A stretch of DNA of 14,467 bases, from NCBI GenBank assembly GCA_937915335.1, contig CALDLZ010000100.1:1-14467 (forward strand), written 5' to 3'. Shown piece by piece: positions 5,717-13,534 of this stretch. The notes beneath the pieces are model-generated. The model saw nothing but the letters and a program-made list of their open reading frames with translations. It ran no database searches and had not been told where the DNA came from. Every line of letters starts with the position of its first letter. The stretch's first letter is position 1. This stretch comes from an uncultured Faecalibacterium sp. (lineage in GTDB: Bacteria; Bacillota; Clostridia; Oscillospirales; Ruminococcaceae). A program made the position numbers and the translations under genes.

Positions 5717-6847
5717 ATGAAACTCAAGCAATTCATCCAGCAGGAGACCGTTCTCACTGTGGCCGCTGTGCTGGCAGTGCTCTCCATGTTTTTTGTTCCG
5801 CCGGATGCTCAGTATGCCGGTTATATCGACTTCCGCACACTGTCCACTCTGTTTTCTCTGATGTCAGTCATGGCTGGATTGCGGCGGCAGGGCATTTTCG
5901 ACCGTCTGGGCCGCGCGCTGCTGGCCCGGACCCGAAACACACTGCAACTGGTGCTGGTTCTCGTCGGGCTGTGCTTTTTCGGGAGCATGCTCATCACCAA
6001 CGATGTTTCCCTGCTGACCTTTGTTCCTTTCACTTTTGTTGTTCTGAACCGCCTTGGTCCGGATGCCCACCGCTCTCTCCTGATTCCGGTGGTGTGTATG
6101 CAAACCATCGCAGCCAACCTCGGCAGTATGCTGACCCCCATCGGCAACCCGCAGAACCTTTACCTCTACGGCAAAAGCGGCATGAGCATGGGAGCGTTTG
6201 TCCGGCTCATGCTCCCCTACACGCTGGTTTCTCTGGTTTTGCTGCTGGCCTGGGCGGCCATTACCTGCCGAAAATCCTCTGTGGTCCTCTCGGCAGGCAG
6301 CCTTTCCGCTCAGCCGGATGCTCCGCACAACCGGAACGTCATCCTGCTTGACCTGATTCTGTTTGCGGTCTGCCTGCTGTCCGTTATCCGGGTGCTGCCC
6401 TATGGTGTTGCTTTTGCTGCCGTGCTGGTCTGTACGCTTTGCGCCGACCGCAGCACCCTGCGGGCCGTGGATTACTCCCTGCTGCTGACCTTCGTGGCGT
6501 TCTTCATTTTCATTGGCAACCTGGGCCGTATCCCGGCGTTTTCCGGCTGGCTGCAGGAACTTCTCACCGGACGGGAAGTTCTGGTGGCAATTCTGGCTTC
6601 GCAGATCACCAGCAATGTTCCTGCTGCCCTTCTGCTGTCCGGTTTTACCGCAAAGACTGAGTTCCTCATCATCGGCACAAACCTCGGTGGTCTCGGCACT
6701 CTGATTGCTTCCATGGCCAGCCTCATCTCCTACCGCCAGATCGCACGGGAGTTGCCGCAGGAAAAAGGGCGTTATTTTGGGCTTTTCACCCTGTCCAACC
6801 TGATTTTTCTTGCCATTCTGCTGGGTGTCTGGTTCATTCTTTCATAG
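5717..6847 (+). CDS. SLC13 / ArsB-NhaD (ion transporter superfamily) permease
   Basis: A 376-residue, strongly hydrophobic inner-membrane protein with about ten membrane segments. The paired re-entrant motifs of the ion transporter superfamily are present in both halves: ITNDVSLLTFVPF (93-105) and TPIGNPQNLYLY (140-151) in the first, ITSNVPAALLLSGF (297-310) and GTNLGGLGTLIASMASLISY (320-339) in the second. These fit citrate/dicarboxylate, arsenite or Na+/H+ transporters; the substrate cannot be told from sequence alone. It is somewhat shorter than the 420-480 residues usual in the group. ATG at 5717 has AAGGAAG 8 bases upstream; a GTG at 5708 overlaps that site. It is divergent from the TetR gene and ends in a hairpin that overlaps its stop codon. 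TetR control is possible but not shown. Confidence 0.85.
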   Translation: MKLKQFIQQETVLTVAAVLAVLSMFFVPPDAQYAGYIDFRTLSTLFSLMSVMAGLRRQGIFDRLGRALLARTRNTLQLVLVLVGLCFFGSMLITNDVSLLTFVPFTFVVLNRLGPDAHRSLLIPVVCMQTIAANLGSMLTPIGNPQNLYLYGKSGMSMGAFVRLMLPYTLVSLVLLLAWAAITCRKSSVVLSAGSLSAQPDAPHNRNVILLDLILFAVCLLSVIRVLPYGVAFAAVLVCTLCADRSTLRAVDYSLLLTFVAFFIFIGNLGRIPAFSGWLQELLTGREVLVAILASQITSNVPAALLLSGFTAKTEFLIIGTNLGGLGTLIASMASLISYRQIARELPQEKGRYFGLFTLSNLIFLAILLGVWFILS

Positions 6848-6880
6848 TCAAAGCCACCGGCTGAGCCGGTGGCTTTGACT
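6846..6880 (+). terminator. Perfect 16-bp hairpin overlapping the permease stop codon
   Basis: AGTCAAAGCCACCGGC (6846-6861) pairs perfectly with 6865-6880 around a TGA loop. It begins on the second base of the TAG stop codon. No T run follows, but the GC-rich 16-bp stem should terminate or protect the 3' end. Confidence 0.75.
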
Positions 6881-7196
6881 TAATGACATCGAGCTTGGCC
6901 GGATCACCGGCTACATGCACGACATCGGAAACGCCATCAACCGCAGCCGCGTGCGCGAAAAGCCGAAGGCATCTTTTGATATCCACGACCGGGTCAACTA
7001 TGCGGTGACGAACCAGACCCTGAAGATCAACACCGAAAAAATGGTCATCTTACTGAACCTGCAGATCGACACCGACATCTGCAGCAAGTACGAATACTTC
7101 GAGATCTTCCTGCAGCGGATGCTGATGTGCCGTGGGGTTGCCGATCTGCTGGGAGCCACCTTCAAATTGACGGCCAACGGTGCCAAAGTGCTTTGA
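6879..7196 (+). pseudogene. Broken HD-domain phosphohydrolase gene (5' loss plus internal deletion)
   Basis: Directly after the permease hairpin the frame reads DIELGRITGYMHDIGNAINR, which is the start of an HD domain (metal-binding His-Asp in YMHDIGN). It then jumps straight to SRVREK, SFDIHDRVNYAVT, LKINTEK, EYFEIFLQRMLMC and a normal C-terminus. In intact relatives, as I recall the family, roughly 70-90 residues with the remaining metal-binding His and Asp residues (the IGNHDE region) stand between NAINR and the SRVR segment. Both the N-terminus and this middle part are missing, and an ATG at 6915 without a ribosome site is the only possible start. The product could not be a working HD hydrolase. 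The joint may have arisen by recombination between short Arg-rich repeats. Confidence 0.75.
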
Positions 7197-7232
7197 CGCA
7201 CGGTTCTTTCCTCTTATTTTCCGGGATTCCCA

Positions 7233-7241
7233 TGATATAAT
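7233..7241 (+). promoter_or_regulatory. Extended -10 promoter of the DNA glycosylase gene
   Basis: TG-A-TATAAT (7233-7241) is an ideal extended -10. No clear -35 box is seen. The start codon is 43 bases downstream. Confidence 0.55.
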
Positions 7242-7283
7242 GATCGTCTCGCAGAGATTTCATCGAGGTGAAAGGCATACAGG

Positions 7284-7922
7284 ATGTATTTTCAGTACAC
7301 AACCAAAGAAACTGACTACTTGAGCCAAAAGGACAAGCGTCTAGGAGAAGCCATCCAGAAGATCGGGCCGATCCATCGCGAGGTGGACACCGATCTGTTT
7401 TCCGCAGTCGTGCATCAAATCATCGGCCAGCAAATTTCCATCAAGGCGCAGGCCACCATCTGGCAGCGGATGCGGGAAACACTTGGCACTGTAGATGCAG
7501 AGCACATTCTTGCCGCCGGTGTGCCGCAGCTGCAAAAGCTGGGCATGACCTTCCGCAAGGCAGAGTACATCACCGACTTCGCACAAAAAGTTCAGAGCGG
7601 AAAATTTGACCTGGAAGGCATTTGGCAGAAGCCGGACGAAGAAGCCATCCGGGAACTGAGCAGCCTGAAAGGCATTGGTGTCTGGACAGCCGAAATGATT
7701 CTGCTGTTCTGTATGCAGCGGCCCGATGTGTTCAGCTATGATGACCTCGCCATCCAGCGCGGCCTGCGGATGCTCTACCACCACCGGAAAATCGACCGGA
7801 AACTCTTTGCAAAATACCGCAGACGGTTCAGCCCCTATTGCAGCGTTGCCAGCCTGTACCTGTGGGCCATTGCCGGTGGTGCCATCCCGGAAATGCACGA
7901 CTACGCCCCGAAGAAAAAATGA
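7284..7922 (+). CDS. alkA: DNA-3-methyladenine glycosylase, AlkA/HhH-GPD family
   Basis: A 212-residue base-excision repair enzyme that removes alkylated purines from DNA in the cytosol. The helix-hairpin-helix is LKGIGVWTAEMILLF (128-142). The catalytic aspartate of the HhH-GPD fold is Asp154 in FSYDDLAIQRG (150-160), which matches the DD of E. coli AlkA around Asp238. The N-terminal segment VVHQIIGQQISIKAQ (42-56) is the conserved lesion-pocket helix. It lacks the extra N-terminal domain of E. coli AlkA, as most Firmicute versions do. ATG at 7284 has a GAGGTGAAAGG stretch upstream (7265-7275). It is a single gene, convergent with the ABC transporter, the two stops being only 16 bases apart. 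Confidence 0.9.
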   Translation: MYFQYTTKETDYLSQKDKRLGEAIQKIGPIHREVDTDLFSAVVHQIIGQQISIKAQATIWQRMRETLGTVDAEHILAAGVPQLQKLGMTFRKAEYITDFAQKVQSGKFDLEGIWQKPDEEAIRELSSLKGIGVWTAEMILLFCMQRPDVFSYDDLAIQRGLRMLYHHRKIDRKLFAKYRRRFSPYCSVASLYLWAIAGGAIPEMHDYAPKKK

Positions 7923-7938
7923 AAGGGTCCCACACGGT

Positions 7939-9684
7939 TTATCCCTTCAGAAACGCACGGATCGTCCAGTTCTGGCTTGCAGACTGAAGATCGACCATAT
8001 GGGCATAGATGCCCTTCCGGGCATACAGTTCATTCGGCCTGCCCTGCTCGGCCACCGTGCCGTCCTTCAGCACGACCACCTTATCTGCACCGGCCACCGT
8101 GCGCATCCTGTGGGCAATGATGAGAACCGTCTTATTCTTGATCAGGCGGGAAAGTGCCTCCTGAATCGCCGTCTCGTTCTCCACATCCAGACTTGCCGTT
8201 GCCTCATCCAGCAGGATGATCGGCGCATCTTTCAGGAATGCGCGGGCAATGGAGATGCGCTGCCGCTCGCCGCCGGAAAGAGCGCAGCCGTTCTCGCCGA
8301 TGTTGGTGTTCCACTTGTCCGGCAGTTTTTCGACAAATTCATCGCAGTTTGCCAGCTTCGCCGCTGCCAGAACCTCTTCGTCCGTGGCACCTTTGCGGCC
8401 CAGACGAATGTTTTCGAGGATCGTGTTGTCAAACAGCGTCACATCCTGAAAAACGATGGCGTACAGGCACATGAGCTTTTCCGGGTCAATTTGGGAAATA
8501 TCCATGCCGCCCACGGTAATGCGGCCTTTCTGATTGTCCCAGAACCGGGCCGCCAGACGGGAAACGGTGGTTTTACCGCCGCCGGATGGGCCGACCAGCG
8601 CCGTGACCTCACCCTGTTTTGCCGTAAAGGAAACGTCTTTCAGCACGGTTTCGCCGGAGTTGTAGGCAAATCCCACATGATCAAACACGATATCGCAGCC
8701 CTGATTGGTCAGCGTTTCGCTGCCGGTCTGGACGGGGTATTCCAGGATCTCATTCATCCGGCCCACATTGGTGCGCATGGCAATGACCGCTGCCAGATTC
8801 TGCAAAGCGCTCTGCATGGGGTCGTACATCCGGGAAGCTGCCATCAGGAAGAGAAACAGCGTCAGCACGTCGATGCTTCCGTTTACCAGCAGAACCGATC
8901 CCGTCAGAGCAACCGAGGCGATGCCAAATTTCAGGACCATGCTTGCGGAAGATACGAACAGGGCCGTTTCCAGTTCTGCCGCAACGGATTGCTTCTCCAC
9001 TGCACGGATCTTCCGGGAAAGGCCGGACAGATAACTCTGTTCCGCATTGCTTGCCTTCAGATCCCGGAGCGCCTCGATGTACTCCTGAATTCCATCGGCG
9101 CAATCCATTTTGACTGCCATGGTTTTGGCCTGAACATGATCCTGCACCCGGTAGCTGCCAAGCACGATGGCGATGGACACTGGGATGACCCACAGAGCCG
9201 CCAGAGCCATCCGCCAGTCGAAGGCAAACAGGCTCAGCGCAATGATTACCGTGGAGATCAGGGAACCGAACAGGCCGGGGATATAGTGGGAACAGGTCTT
9301 TTCCAGTACCTCGCAGTCCGACATGATGGTGCTGGTCAGATCGGCCAGATCCCGTTTGCCAAAGAAGGACAGTGGCAGCTTGCGCAGACGCTCTGCCAGC
9401 GCCAGACGGCGAATGCCGCTTTCCTTATAGGTCGTAAAATAGGTTCCGTTGTACTGGAACCATGTCGTCAGAAAGATCAGCCCGAAGCAGACGATGCAGC
9501 CCAGCAGATACGGAATCGCCTTGCCGGAAGTGGTACCGTCCAGCAGGTCTTTTACTAGAAAATACAGCAGACAGGTGGGCAGCATGAAAGCTATATTCTG
9601 AAACGCACAGGCAAGAACACCCTTCACAAGCCCCTTTGCGCCTTCCGGGGAACTGGCGGTTGCACGTTGGATTTTTTCGATCAT
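7939..9684 (-). CDS. ABC transporter half, fused membrane and ATPase domains (YbtQ/IrtB-like)
   Basis: A 581-residue type IV ABC protein: six membrane segments in about residues 20-300, then an ATPase domain with Walker A GPSGGGKTT (365-373), Q-loop VFQDVTLF, signature LSGGERQR (469-476), Walker B IILLDEA (489-495), D-loop SLDVENE and H-loop His525. All catalytic residues are present. It is the second gene of a pair: ATG at 9684 follows the stop of the first transporter gene (9688) by 3 bases, with AAGGAGGGG placed inside the end of that gene, so the two are translationally linked and should form a heterodimer. Pairs of this type with an AraC regulator (YbtPQ, IrtAB) import iron-siderophore complexes despite an exporter-like fold; that direction is inferred, and a multidrug or peptide exporter remains possible. 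Confidence 0.88.
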   Translation of the reverse strand: MIEKIQRATASSPEGAKGLVKGVLACAFQNIAFMLPTCLLYFLVKDLLDGTTSGKAIPYLLGCIVCFGLIFLTTWFQYNGTYFTTYKESGIRRLALAERLRKLPLSFFGKRDLADLTSTIMSDCEVLEKTCSHYIPGLFGSLISTVIIALSLFAFDWRMALAALWVIPVSIAIVLGSYRVQDHVQAKTMAVKMDCADGIQEYIEALRDLKASNAEQSYLSGLSRKIRAVEKQSVAAELETALFVSSASMVLKFGIASVALTGSVLLVNGSIDVLTLFLFLMAASRMYDPMQSALQNLAAVIAMRTNVGRMNEILEYPVQTGSETLTNQGCDIVFDHVGFAYNSGETVLKDVSFTAKQGEVTALVGPSGGGKTTVSRLAARFWDNQKGRITVGGMDISQIDPEKLMCLYAIVFQDVTLFDNTILENIRLGRKGATDEEVLAAAKLANCDEFVEKLPDKWNTNIGENGCALSGGERQRISIARAFLKDAPIILLDEATASLDVENETAIQEALSRLIKNKTVLIIAHRMRTVAGADKVVVLKDGTVAEQGRPNELYARKGIYAHMVDLQSASQNWTIRAFLKG

Positions 9685-9687
9685 TGC

Positions 9688-11457
9688 TTACCCCTCCTTT
9701 GCAACTTTCCACTGAACGGATGTCTGGTAGTCCTTCCACATCCGGGCAAACAGACCACCCTTGGCACACAGTTCATCCTTCGTGCCGGACTCTGTGATCT
9801 GTCCGTCCTGCACCACATAAATGCAGTCGGCATTGGCAACGGTGGACAGGCGGTGCGCGATCATAATGACCGTTTTGCCCTTGGCAAGCTGTGCAAAAGC
9901 GGCCTGCACCTTGGCTTCATTGTCGGGATCGGCAAAGGCGGTGGCCTCGTCAAGCAGCAGGATGGGCGCATTTTTCAACACAGCGCGGGCAATGGCAATG
10001 CGCTGCTGCTCACCGCCGGAGAGATACACGCCTTTTGTTCCGATGACAGTATGGATCCCCTCCGGAAATTTTTCAATGATGTCCATGCACTGTGCCGTTT
10101 TCAGAGCCGCAAGAACTTCGGCTTCGGTGGCTTCCGGTTTGCCCAGCTTGACGTTGTCCAGAATGCTGCCCTTGATCAGACGGCTGTTCTGGAACACGAA
10201 AGAGATCGTGTCCATCATTTCCTGTTTGGGGATGCTGCGGACATCGGCCCCGCCCACGCAGATGCTGCCGCTCTTCACATCAAAGAACCGGCAGATCAGG
10301 TTTGCCAGTGTAGATTTTCCGCCGCCAGAGGGGCCGACGAATGCCACCGTCTGCCCCGGCCGGATGTCCAGCGAAACGCCCTTGATGACATCTGTTTTGC
10401 CATCGTAACTGAAATGCACACCGTTTAGGGACACCGACGCATCCTTCGGATGTTCCGGCTGGCTGCTTTCCGGCACAGAGTCTGCTTTCAGCACCGAATC
10501 GATACGGGTCAGTGCATCCGCCACGACCATTTCGTTTTCGCTCATGTACATGATGCGGGTCAGGGTCAGGGAGATCACCGGGGTAATGATGATGTAGAAC
10601 AGCAGGTTCAGCAGAAATTCCGGGGTCACGCCGTTCCGGGTGAACAGCAGCCCGCCTGCGATCAGGAAAGCGAACACGCCGTTGACGGCGGCGGTGTAGA
10701 ACATCATGGGCATCCGCAGATCTTTGGTATAGGAGATGACCCATTTTTCGTACTCGTCAATAGTCGCTTTGAATTTTTTGAACGAAAAGACAGACTGCCC
10801 AAATGTCTTGACCACCGGGATGCCGCGGACGTACTCCACAGCTTCGTTGGACATAGCTTCCAGTGCATTGCCGTATTGCCGCATTTTATCTGCCATCCGC
10901 TCCCCTGTCATGGCCGACATGATGACAAAACCCAACACCACCGGAACAAGACTCAGCAGACCCAGCCGCCAGTCGAACACAACCAGAAGGACCAGCAGGC
11001 CCACAGGCGTTGCCATTGCATTGTATTTATCCGGCAGCTGATGGGCGAGAAATGTCTCCGCCGCACCGGTACTCTCGTGGATGATCTTGCGCAGCTTGCC
11101 GCTGCCAAACGTCTCCGTAAAGCCCAGCGGCAGTGTGGCAAGATGCTCCGAAACTGCCAGCCGCAGATTGGTTGCAACCCGGAATGCCGACAGATGGGAG
11201 CAGATCAGGGCGGCAATGTAAATGAGATAGGACAGGATGGCAAACAGCACTGCCATCCAGCCGTAATGCGGCACATTCACCGCCTGTGCATAGTCCGGCG
11301 CGGCATTCAATACATCCCGCAGGATGAGCCAGATGTACACGAAGGGCACCAGTGCCATCAGCGCGCTGAGCGCAGACAGCACCCACGAAAGGTAGGTCAG
11401 GATTCGATATTTCCCGGCATACTCCATCAGCCGGGACAAGTTGGATTGCTTTTTCAC
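9688..11457 (-). CDS. ABC transporter half, fused membrane and ATPase domains (YbtP/IrtA-like)
   Basis: A 589-residue partner of the following gene. Six membrane segments lie in about residues 18-300. The ATPase domain has Walker A GPSGGGKST (375-383), Q-loop VFQNSRL, signature LSGGEQQR (479-486), Walker B ILLLDEA (499-505) and H-loop His535. The segment DEATAFADPDNE (503-514), with AFADP where most exporters have SALD, is typical of the YbtP/IrtA/YbtQ siderophore-uptake group and is the best sequence support for that assignment. Start is GTG at 11457 with AAGGAGGTC 7 bases upstream. It follows the lipoprotein gene, separated by a strong terminator, and no promoter is evident after that terminator, so expression probably depends on read-through. 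Confidence 0.88.
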   Translation of the reverse strand: MKKQSNLSRLMEYAGKYRILTYLSWVLSALSALMALVPFVYIWLILRDVLNAAPDYAQAVNVPHYGWMAVLFAILSYLIYIAALICSHLSAFRVATNLRLAVSEHLATLPLGFTETFGSGKLRKIIHESTGAAETFLAHQLPDKYNAMATPVGLLVLLVVFDWRLGLLSLVPVVLGFVIMSAMTGERMADKMRQYGNALEAMSNEAVEYVRGIPVVKTFGQSVFSFKKFKATIDEYEKWVISYTKDLRMPMMFYTAAVNGVFAFLIAGGLLFTRNGVTPEFLLNLLFYIIITPVISLTLTRIMYMSENEMVVADALTRIDSVLKADSVPESSQPEHPKDASVSLNGVHFSYDGKTDVIKGVSLDIRPGQTVAFVGPSGGGKSTLANLICRFFDVKSGSICVGGADVRSIPKQEMMDTISFVFQNSRLIKGSILDNVKLGKPEATEAEVLAALKTAQCMDIIEKFPEGIHTVIGTKGVYLSGGEQQRIAIARAVLKNAPILLLDEATAFADPDNEAKVQAAFAQLAKGKTVIMIAHRLSTVANADCIYVVQDGQITESGTKDELCAKGGLFARMWKDYQTSVQWKVAKEG

Positions 11458-11485
11458 AGAAAGACCTCCTTCAGATTAAATCCCT

Positions 11486-11524
11486 GCAAAAATGCGGCGT
11501 GGTATTTTAACTCCACGCCACATT
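11486..11524 (-). terminator. Terminator/attenuator between lipoprotein and ABC genes
   Basis: AATGCGGCGTGG (11491-11502) pairs with CCACGCCACATT (11513-11524) over 12 positions with one wobble, 10-base loop. On the minus strand the stem is followed by TTTTTG. It begins 8 bases after the lipoprotein stop. Only about 30 bases remain before the ABC start codon, too few for a new promoter. Confidence 0.85.
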
Positions 11525-11531
11525 CTGCATT

Positions 11532-12305
11532 TTAGCCCGCCAGGTTTTCGGTGCAGAACAGCTCAATGCAGTTGTCGATCATTGTCTGGTCACAGTCCGT
11601 GGAAATGCCGGAAGCCATCCAGTAAGCATAATCGCCTGCATCGTACTGGCTCAGAGCTTCTGCATCCGAACCATAGCGGAATTCAATATGATAGGTTTCC
11701 GCACTCGTGTCCGGTGCGAAGAAGAAATAGGTGAATTCGCCGGAATCGGCATCATCGCTTTCAAATTCATACATCCCACGCTCAGACTCCATGCCAATGG
11801 AGTGGTAGGTATGGGAAAACAGCACATTGCCGTCCTGATCGATACCGGAAATGGTGGAATTTTCGCCGTCAACAGTCAGGGTCGCAAGGTCATTGGTAAA
11901 GCCGCAGAAATAGGCTTCTCCGCCATTGGCATACGCTTTGACCGCGTCCTCACCGTAAACATCACCTGTAATCATAGAGGTGAGCTTTTCAAAGGCACCT
12001 TCGGCATTGTCCTCGCCCACAAGAGCGGCGCAATCGTCCAGCCAGGTCTGCTGATAGTCGTCTGCCAGGATCACCGGCCACAGTTCCTGATAGCTGCCCG
12101 TCAGGTCGTTCAGCAACTGTGCAGCAGCTTCCTCTTCATTCACGGCAGAAGAGGAAGCCTCTTCCACGGAAGAAGCAGTGCTTTCTGCTGCAGAACTTGC
12201 GGAAACGGGTGCAGAGCTGGCCGTGCTGCCGCCGCAGCCAACCAGAAGAGAAGCGGACAGAGCCAGCGCAGCAGCCACACCTACAAATTTTTTCATCAAG
12301 CGCAT
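11532..12305 (-). CDS. Lipoprotein with a ZinT/YodA-like domain
   Basis: A 257-residue secreted lipoprotein. The signal peptide MRLMKKFVGVAAALALSASL is followed by lipobox LVGC with Cys24, then a Ser/Ala-rich linker to about residue 60. The remainder fits the ZinT/YodA calycin-like metal-binding domain: LTGSYQELWPVIL (68-80) as in the WDGVWQSVYPLL segment, EAYFCGFTNDLATLTVDG (130-147), SHTYHSIG (164-171), GMYEFES, and TYHIEFRYG (204-212) in the place of HFHIFMG, then DYAYWMASGI. Of the three zinc-binding histidines of ZinT only His206 is evidently kept. ATG at 12305 follows GGAGG by 9 bases; 38 further upstream codons in frame lie over the promoter and are rejected. Position before a YbtPQ-like transporter suggests a surface binding protein for a metal or metallophore; this role is inference. 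Confidence 0.7.
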   Translation of the reverse strand: MRLMKKFVGVAAALALSASLLVGCGGSTASSAPVSASSAAESTASSVEEASSSAVNEEEAAAQLLNDLTGSYQELWPVILADDYQQTWLDDCAALVGEDNAEGAFEKLTSMITGDVYGEDAVKAYANGGEAYFCGFTNDLATLTVDGENSTISGIDQDGNVLFSHTYHSIGMESERGMYEFESDDADSGEFTYFFFAPDTSAETYHIEFRYGSDAEALSQYDAGDYAYWMASGISTDCDQTMIDNCIELFCTENLAG

Positions 12306-12338
12306 CGTTAATTTCCTCCACAAAATCAGAATGTCAGC

Positions 12339-12354
12339 GTTAGCTTTAACTAAT
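12339..12354. promoter_or_regulatory. Operator-like dyad at the lipoprotein promoter (copy 1)
   Basis: GTTAGCTTTAACTAAT shares 5-base ends with the dyad at 13472-13487 (common pattern GTTAGYWTYRACTAAY). It falls a few bases downstream of the expected transcription start near 12358, a repressor position. The TTAG/CTAA halves recall DtxR/IdeR-type iron boxes, though the spacing differs. Confidence 0.55.
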
Positions 12355-12364
12355 CGCAGCACTG

Positions 12365-12393
12365 ATTTTACTGGAACCGGGCTTTCCGCACAA
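12365..12393 (-). promoter_or_regulatory. Promoter of the lipoprotein (and transporter) genes
   Basis: On the minus strand TTGTGC (12388-12393), 17 bases, TAAAAT (12365-12370). It lies between the araC stop and the lipoprotein start, so the lipoprotein can be made independently of araC. Confidence 0.6.
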
Positions 12394-12411
12394 GAACCAA
12401 ACCGACAGAAT

Positions 12412-13362
12412 CTATCCAATCGGACACATCTTCCGATACTCCGTAGGTGTCATGCCAGCTGCTTCCCGAAATGCAGAAGAAAACTTGTTTGGGTTTTCGT
12501 AACCGACCCGATGGGCAATTTCAGCAACCGTGCAATCAGTTTCGAGCAGCAGCTTCTGTGCCAGCTGCAGCCGATACTCTTTCTGATATGCGTAAATCGA
12601 ACTGCCGTAAACGCCTTTGAAGCAGCTCTTTAATGCCGTAGGCGAAAGGCCGACCTCCTGCGCCAACTGCTCGATGGTGCGATGAACGGTCAACTCCTGC
12701 GTGAGAAGAGCCGCAGCCTGCTTTACACACTCCACCTGACGCTGATTGAAATACTCTGTCTGCTGCACATCTTCCCTGCTTTTCAGCCGGGTCAGAATAT
12801 GCAGCAGCTCCAGAACTTTCAGCCGAAGATAGCCGGTATCCGGTACAGAGTGCGCTGTATAAAGCTCTGAAAAAATATGGGCAATGGTCGGTGCTGACCG
12901 CAGGATACAGCAGCGGTTTTCCGTGCAGATATACCGCCGTATGACATCAAGGTCTATGCCGTACCATTCCAGCTGTTTCCGCATTTCCGGCGAGATCGCA
13001 TCCAGATCCAGCAGGATGGTAATGCCATGGTAGTGCCGCAGCGGAAAACAGGAGGACGACTTTTTGCGCGCTGCCGCGCAGACGGCAAAGTCCCCTGCCG
13101 CCAGATAGCAGCAGCTGTTTTCTCCAAAGCTGCATTCGTAGCGGCCAACCCTGCAATGGTTGATCTCAATCACGTTCCGCGTCGGTGCCGGGGCTTCCTC
13201 AAAGAACGCAAGGTGCATATCGTTATAATACAGTTCTGCCCCCGGAAACAGCGGGCAGATCGTCATGCTCCCGGTTCCGGTCTCATTGGAAAATTCCATC
13301 GTCCGGGGCATTTCAGCTGAAGCTGTTTCGTCCATAGGAAGATCAAAGAGTGATTTATGCAT
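12412..13362 (-). CDS. AraC family transcriptional regulator (PchR/YbtA-like)
   Basis: A 316-residue regulator. The C-terminal about 100 residues hold the two AraC helix-turn-helix motifs: TIEQLAQEVGLSPTALKSCF (229-248) and TVAEIAHRVGYENPNKFSSAF (278-298, given here as TVAEIAHRVGY and ENPNKFSSAF), ending with GMTPTEYRK. The N-terminal part has the layout of the PchR/YbtA group, with RHYHGITILLDLD (109-121) and several Cys residues (C70, C77, C84, C85, C95, C105), which would suit ligand or metal sensing but is not proof. ATG at 13362 has AAAGGA about 9 bases upstream. It is the first gene of the minus-strand locus with the lipoprotein and ABC pair and is the natural activator of that locus, with the imported metallophore as possible co-inducer. 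Confidence 0.88.
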   Translation of the reverse strand: MHKSLFDLPMDETASAEMPRTMEFSNETGTGSMTICPLFPGAELYYNDMHLAFFEEAPAPTRNVIEINHCRVGRYECSFGENSCCYLAAGDFAVCAAARKKSSSCFPLRHYHGITILLDLDAISPEMRKQLEWYGIDLDVIRRYICTENRCCILRSAPTIAHIFSELYTAHSVPDTGYLRLKVLELLHILTRLKSREDVQQTEYFNQRQVECVKQAAALLTQELTVHRTIEQLAQEVGLSPTALKSCFKGVYGSSIYAYQKEYRLQLAQKLLLETDCTVAEIAHRVGYENPNKFSSAFREAAGMTPTEYRKMCPIG

Positions 13363-13471
13363 AGCCTGTATCCTTTTTCATAGAAGCATTTCCACGGAAA
13401 GCCCTTTATCGTAACCGTTTCGTAGCAGGCTTTGTGGTCGGTGGGCATAAAAACGCCCCGATGACGATTTT

Positions 13472-13487
13472 GTTAGTATCGACTAAC
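13472..13487. promoter_or_regulatory. Operator-like dyad in the araC leader (copy 2)
   Basis: GTTAGT-ATCG-ACTAAC, perfect 6-base arms. It matches the dyad at the lipoprotein promoter in the outer bases. It lies about 40 bases after the araC transcription start predicted from the promoter at 13535-13563, and overlaps a possible secondary -10 (GATACT on the minus strand). Confidence 0.6.
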
Positions 13488-13501
13488 TTTATGTTGTTTG
13501 A

Positions 13502-13523
13502 AAAGCCGCCCTGCGGCGACTTT
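13502..13523 (-). terminator. Leader hairpin of araC, possible attenuator
   Basis: AAAGCCGCC (13502-13510) pairs with GGCGACTTT (13515-13523), 9 positions with one wobble and a 4-base loop. On the minus strand it is followed by TTTTC. It lies just after the predicted transcription start and well before the araC start codon. Confidence 0.45.
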
Positions 13524-13534
13524 ACTCTGAAAAA

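Noticed and set aside
7920..7949. Imperfect stem TGAAAGGG...CCCTTCA between alkA and the ABC gene stops as a shared terminator
   Set aside because: Only seven pairs with a bulge and a 15-base loop, and no T run; too weak to call.
7726..9558. A 610-codon plus-strand open frame across the second ABC gene and the end of alkA
   Set aside because: It is antisense to an ABC protein with all ATPase motifs and overlaps alkA in another frame; the composition is that of a shadow.
10450..11535. A 361-codon plus-strand open frame opposite the first ABC gene
   Set aside because: Antisense shadow of the transporter membrane domain; no start signals.
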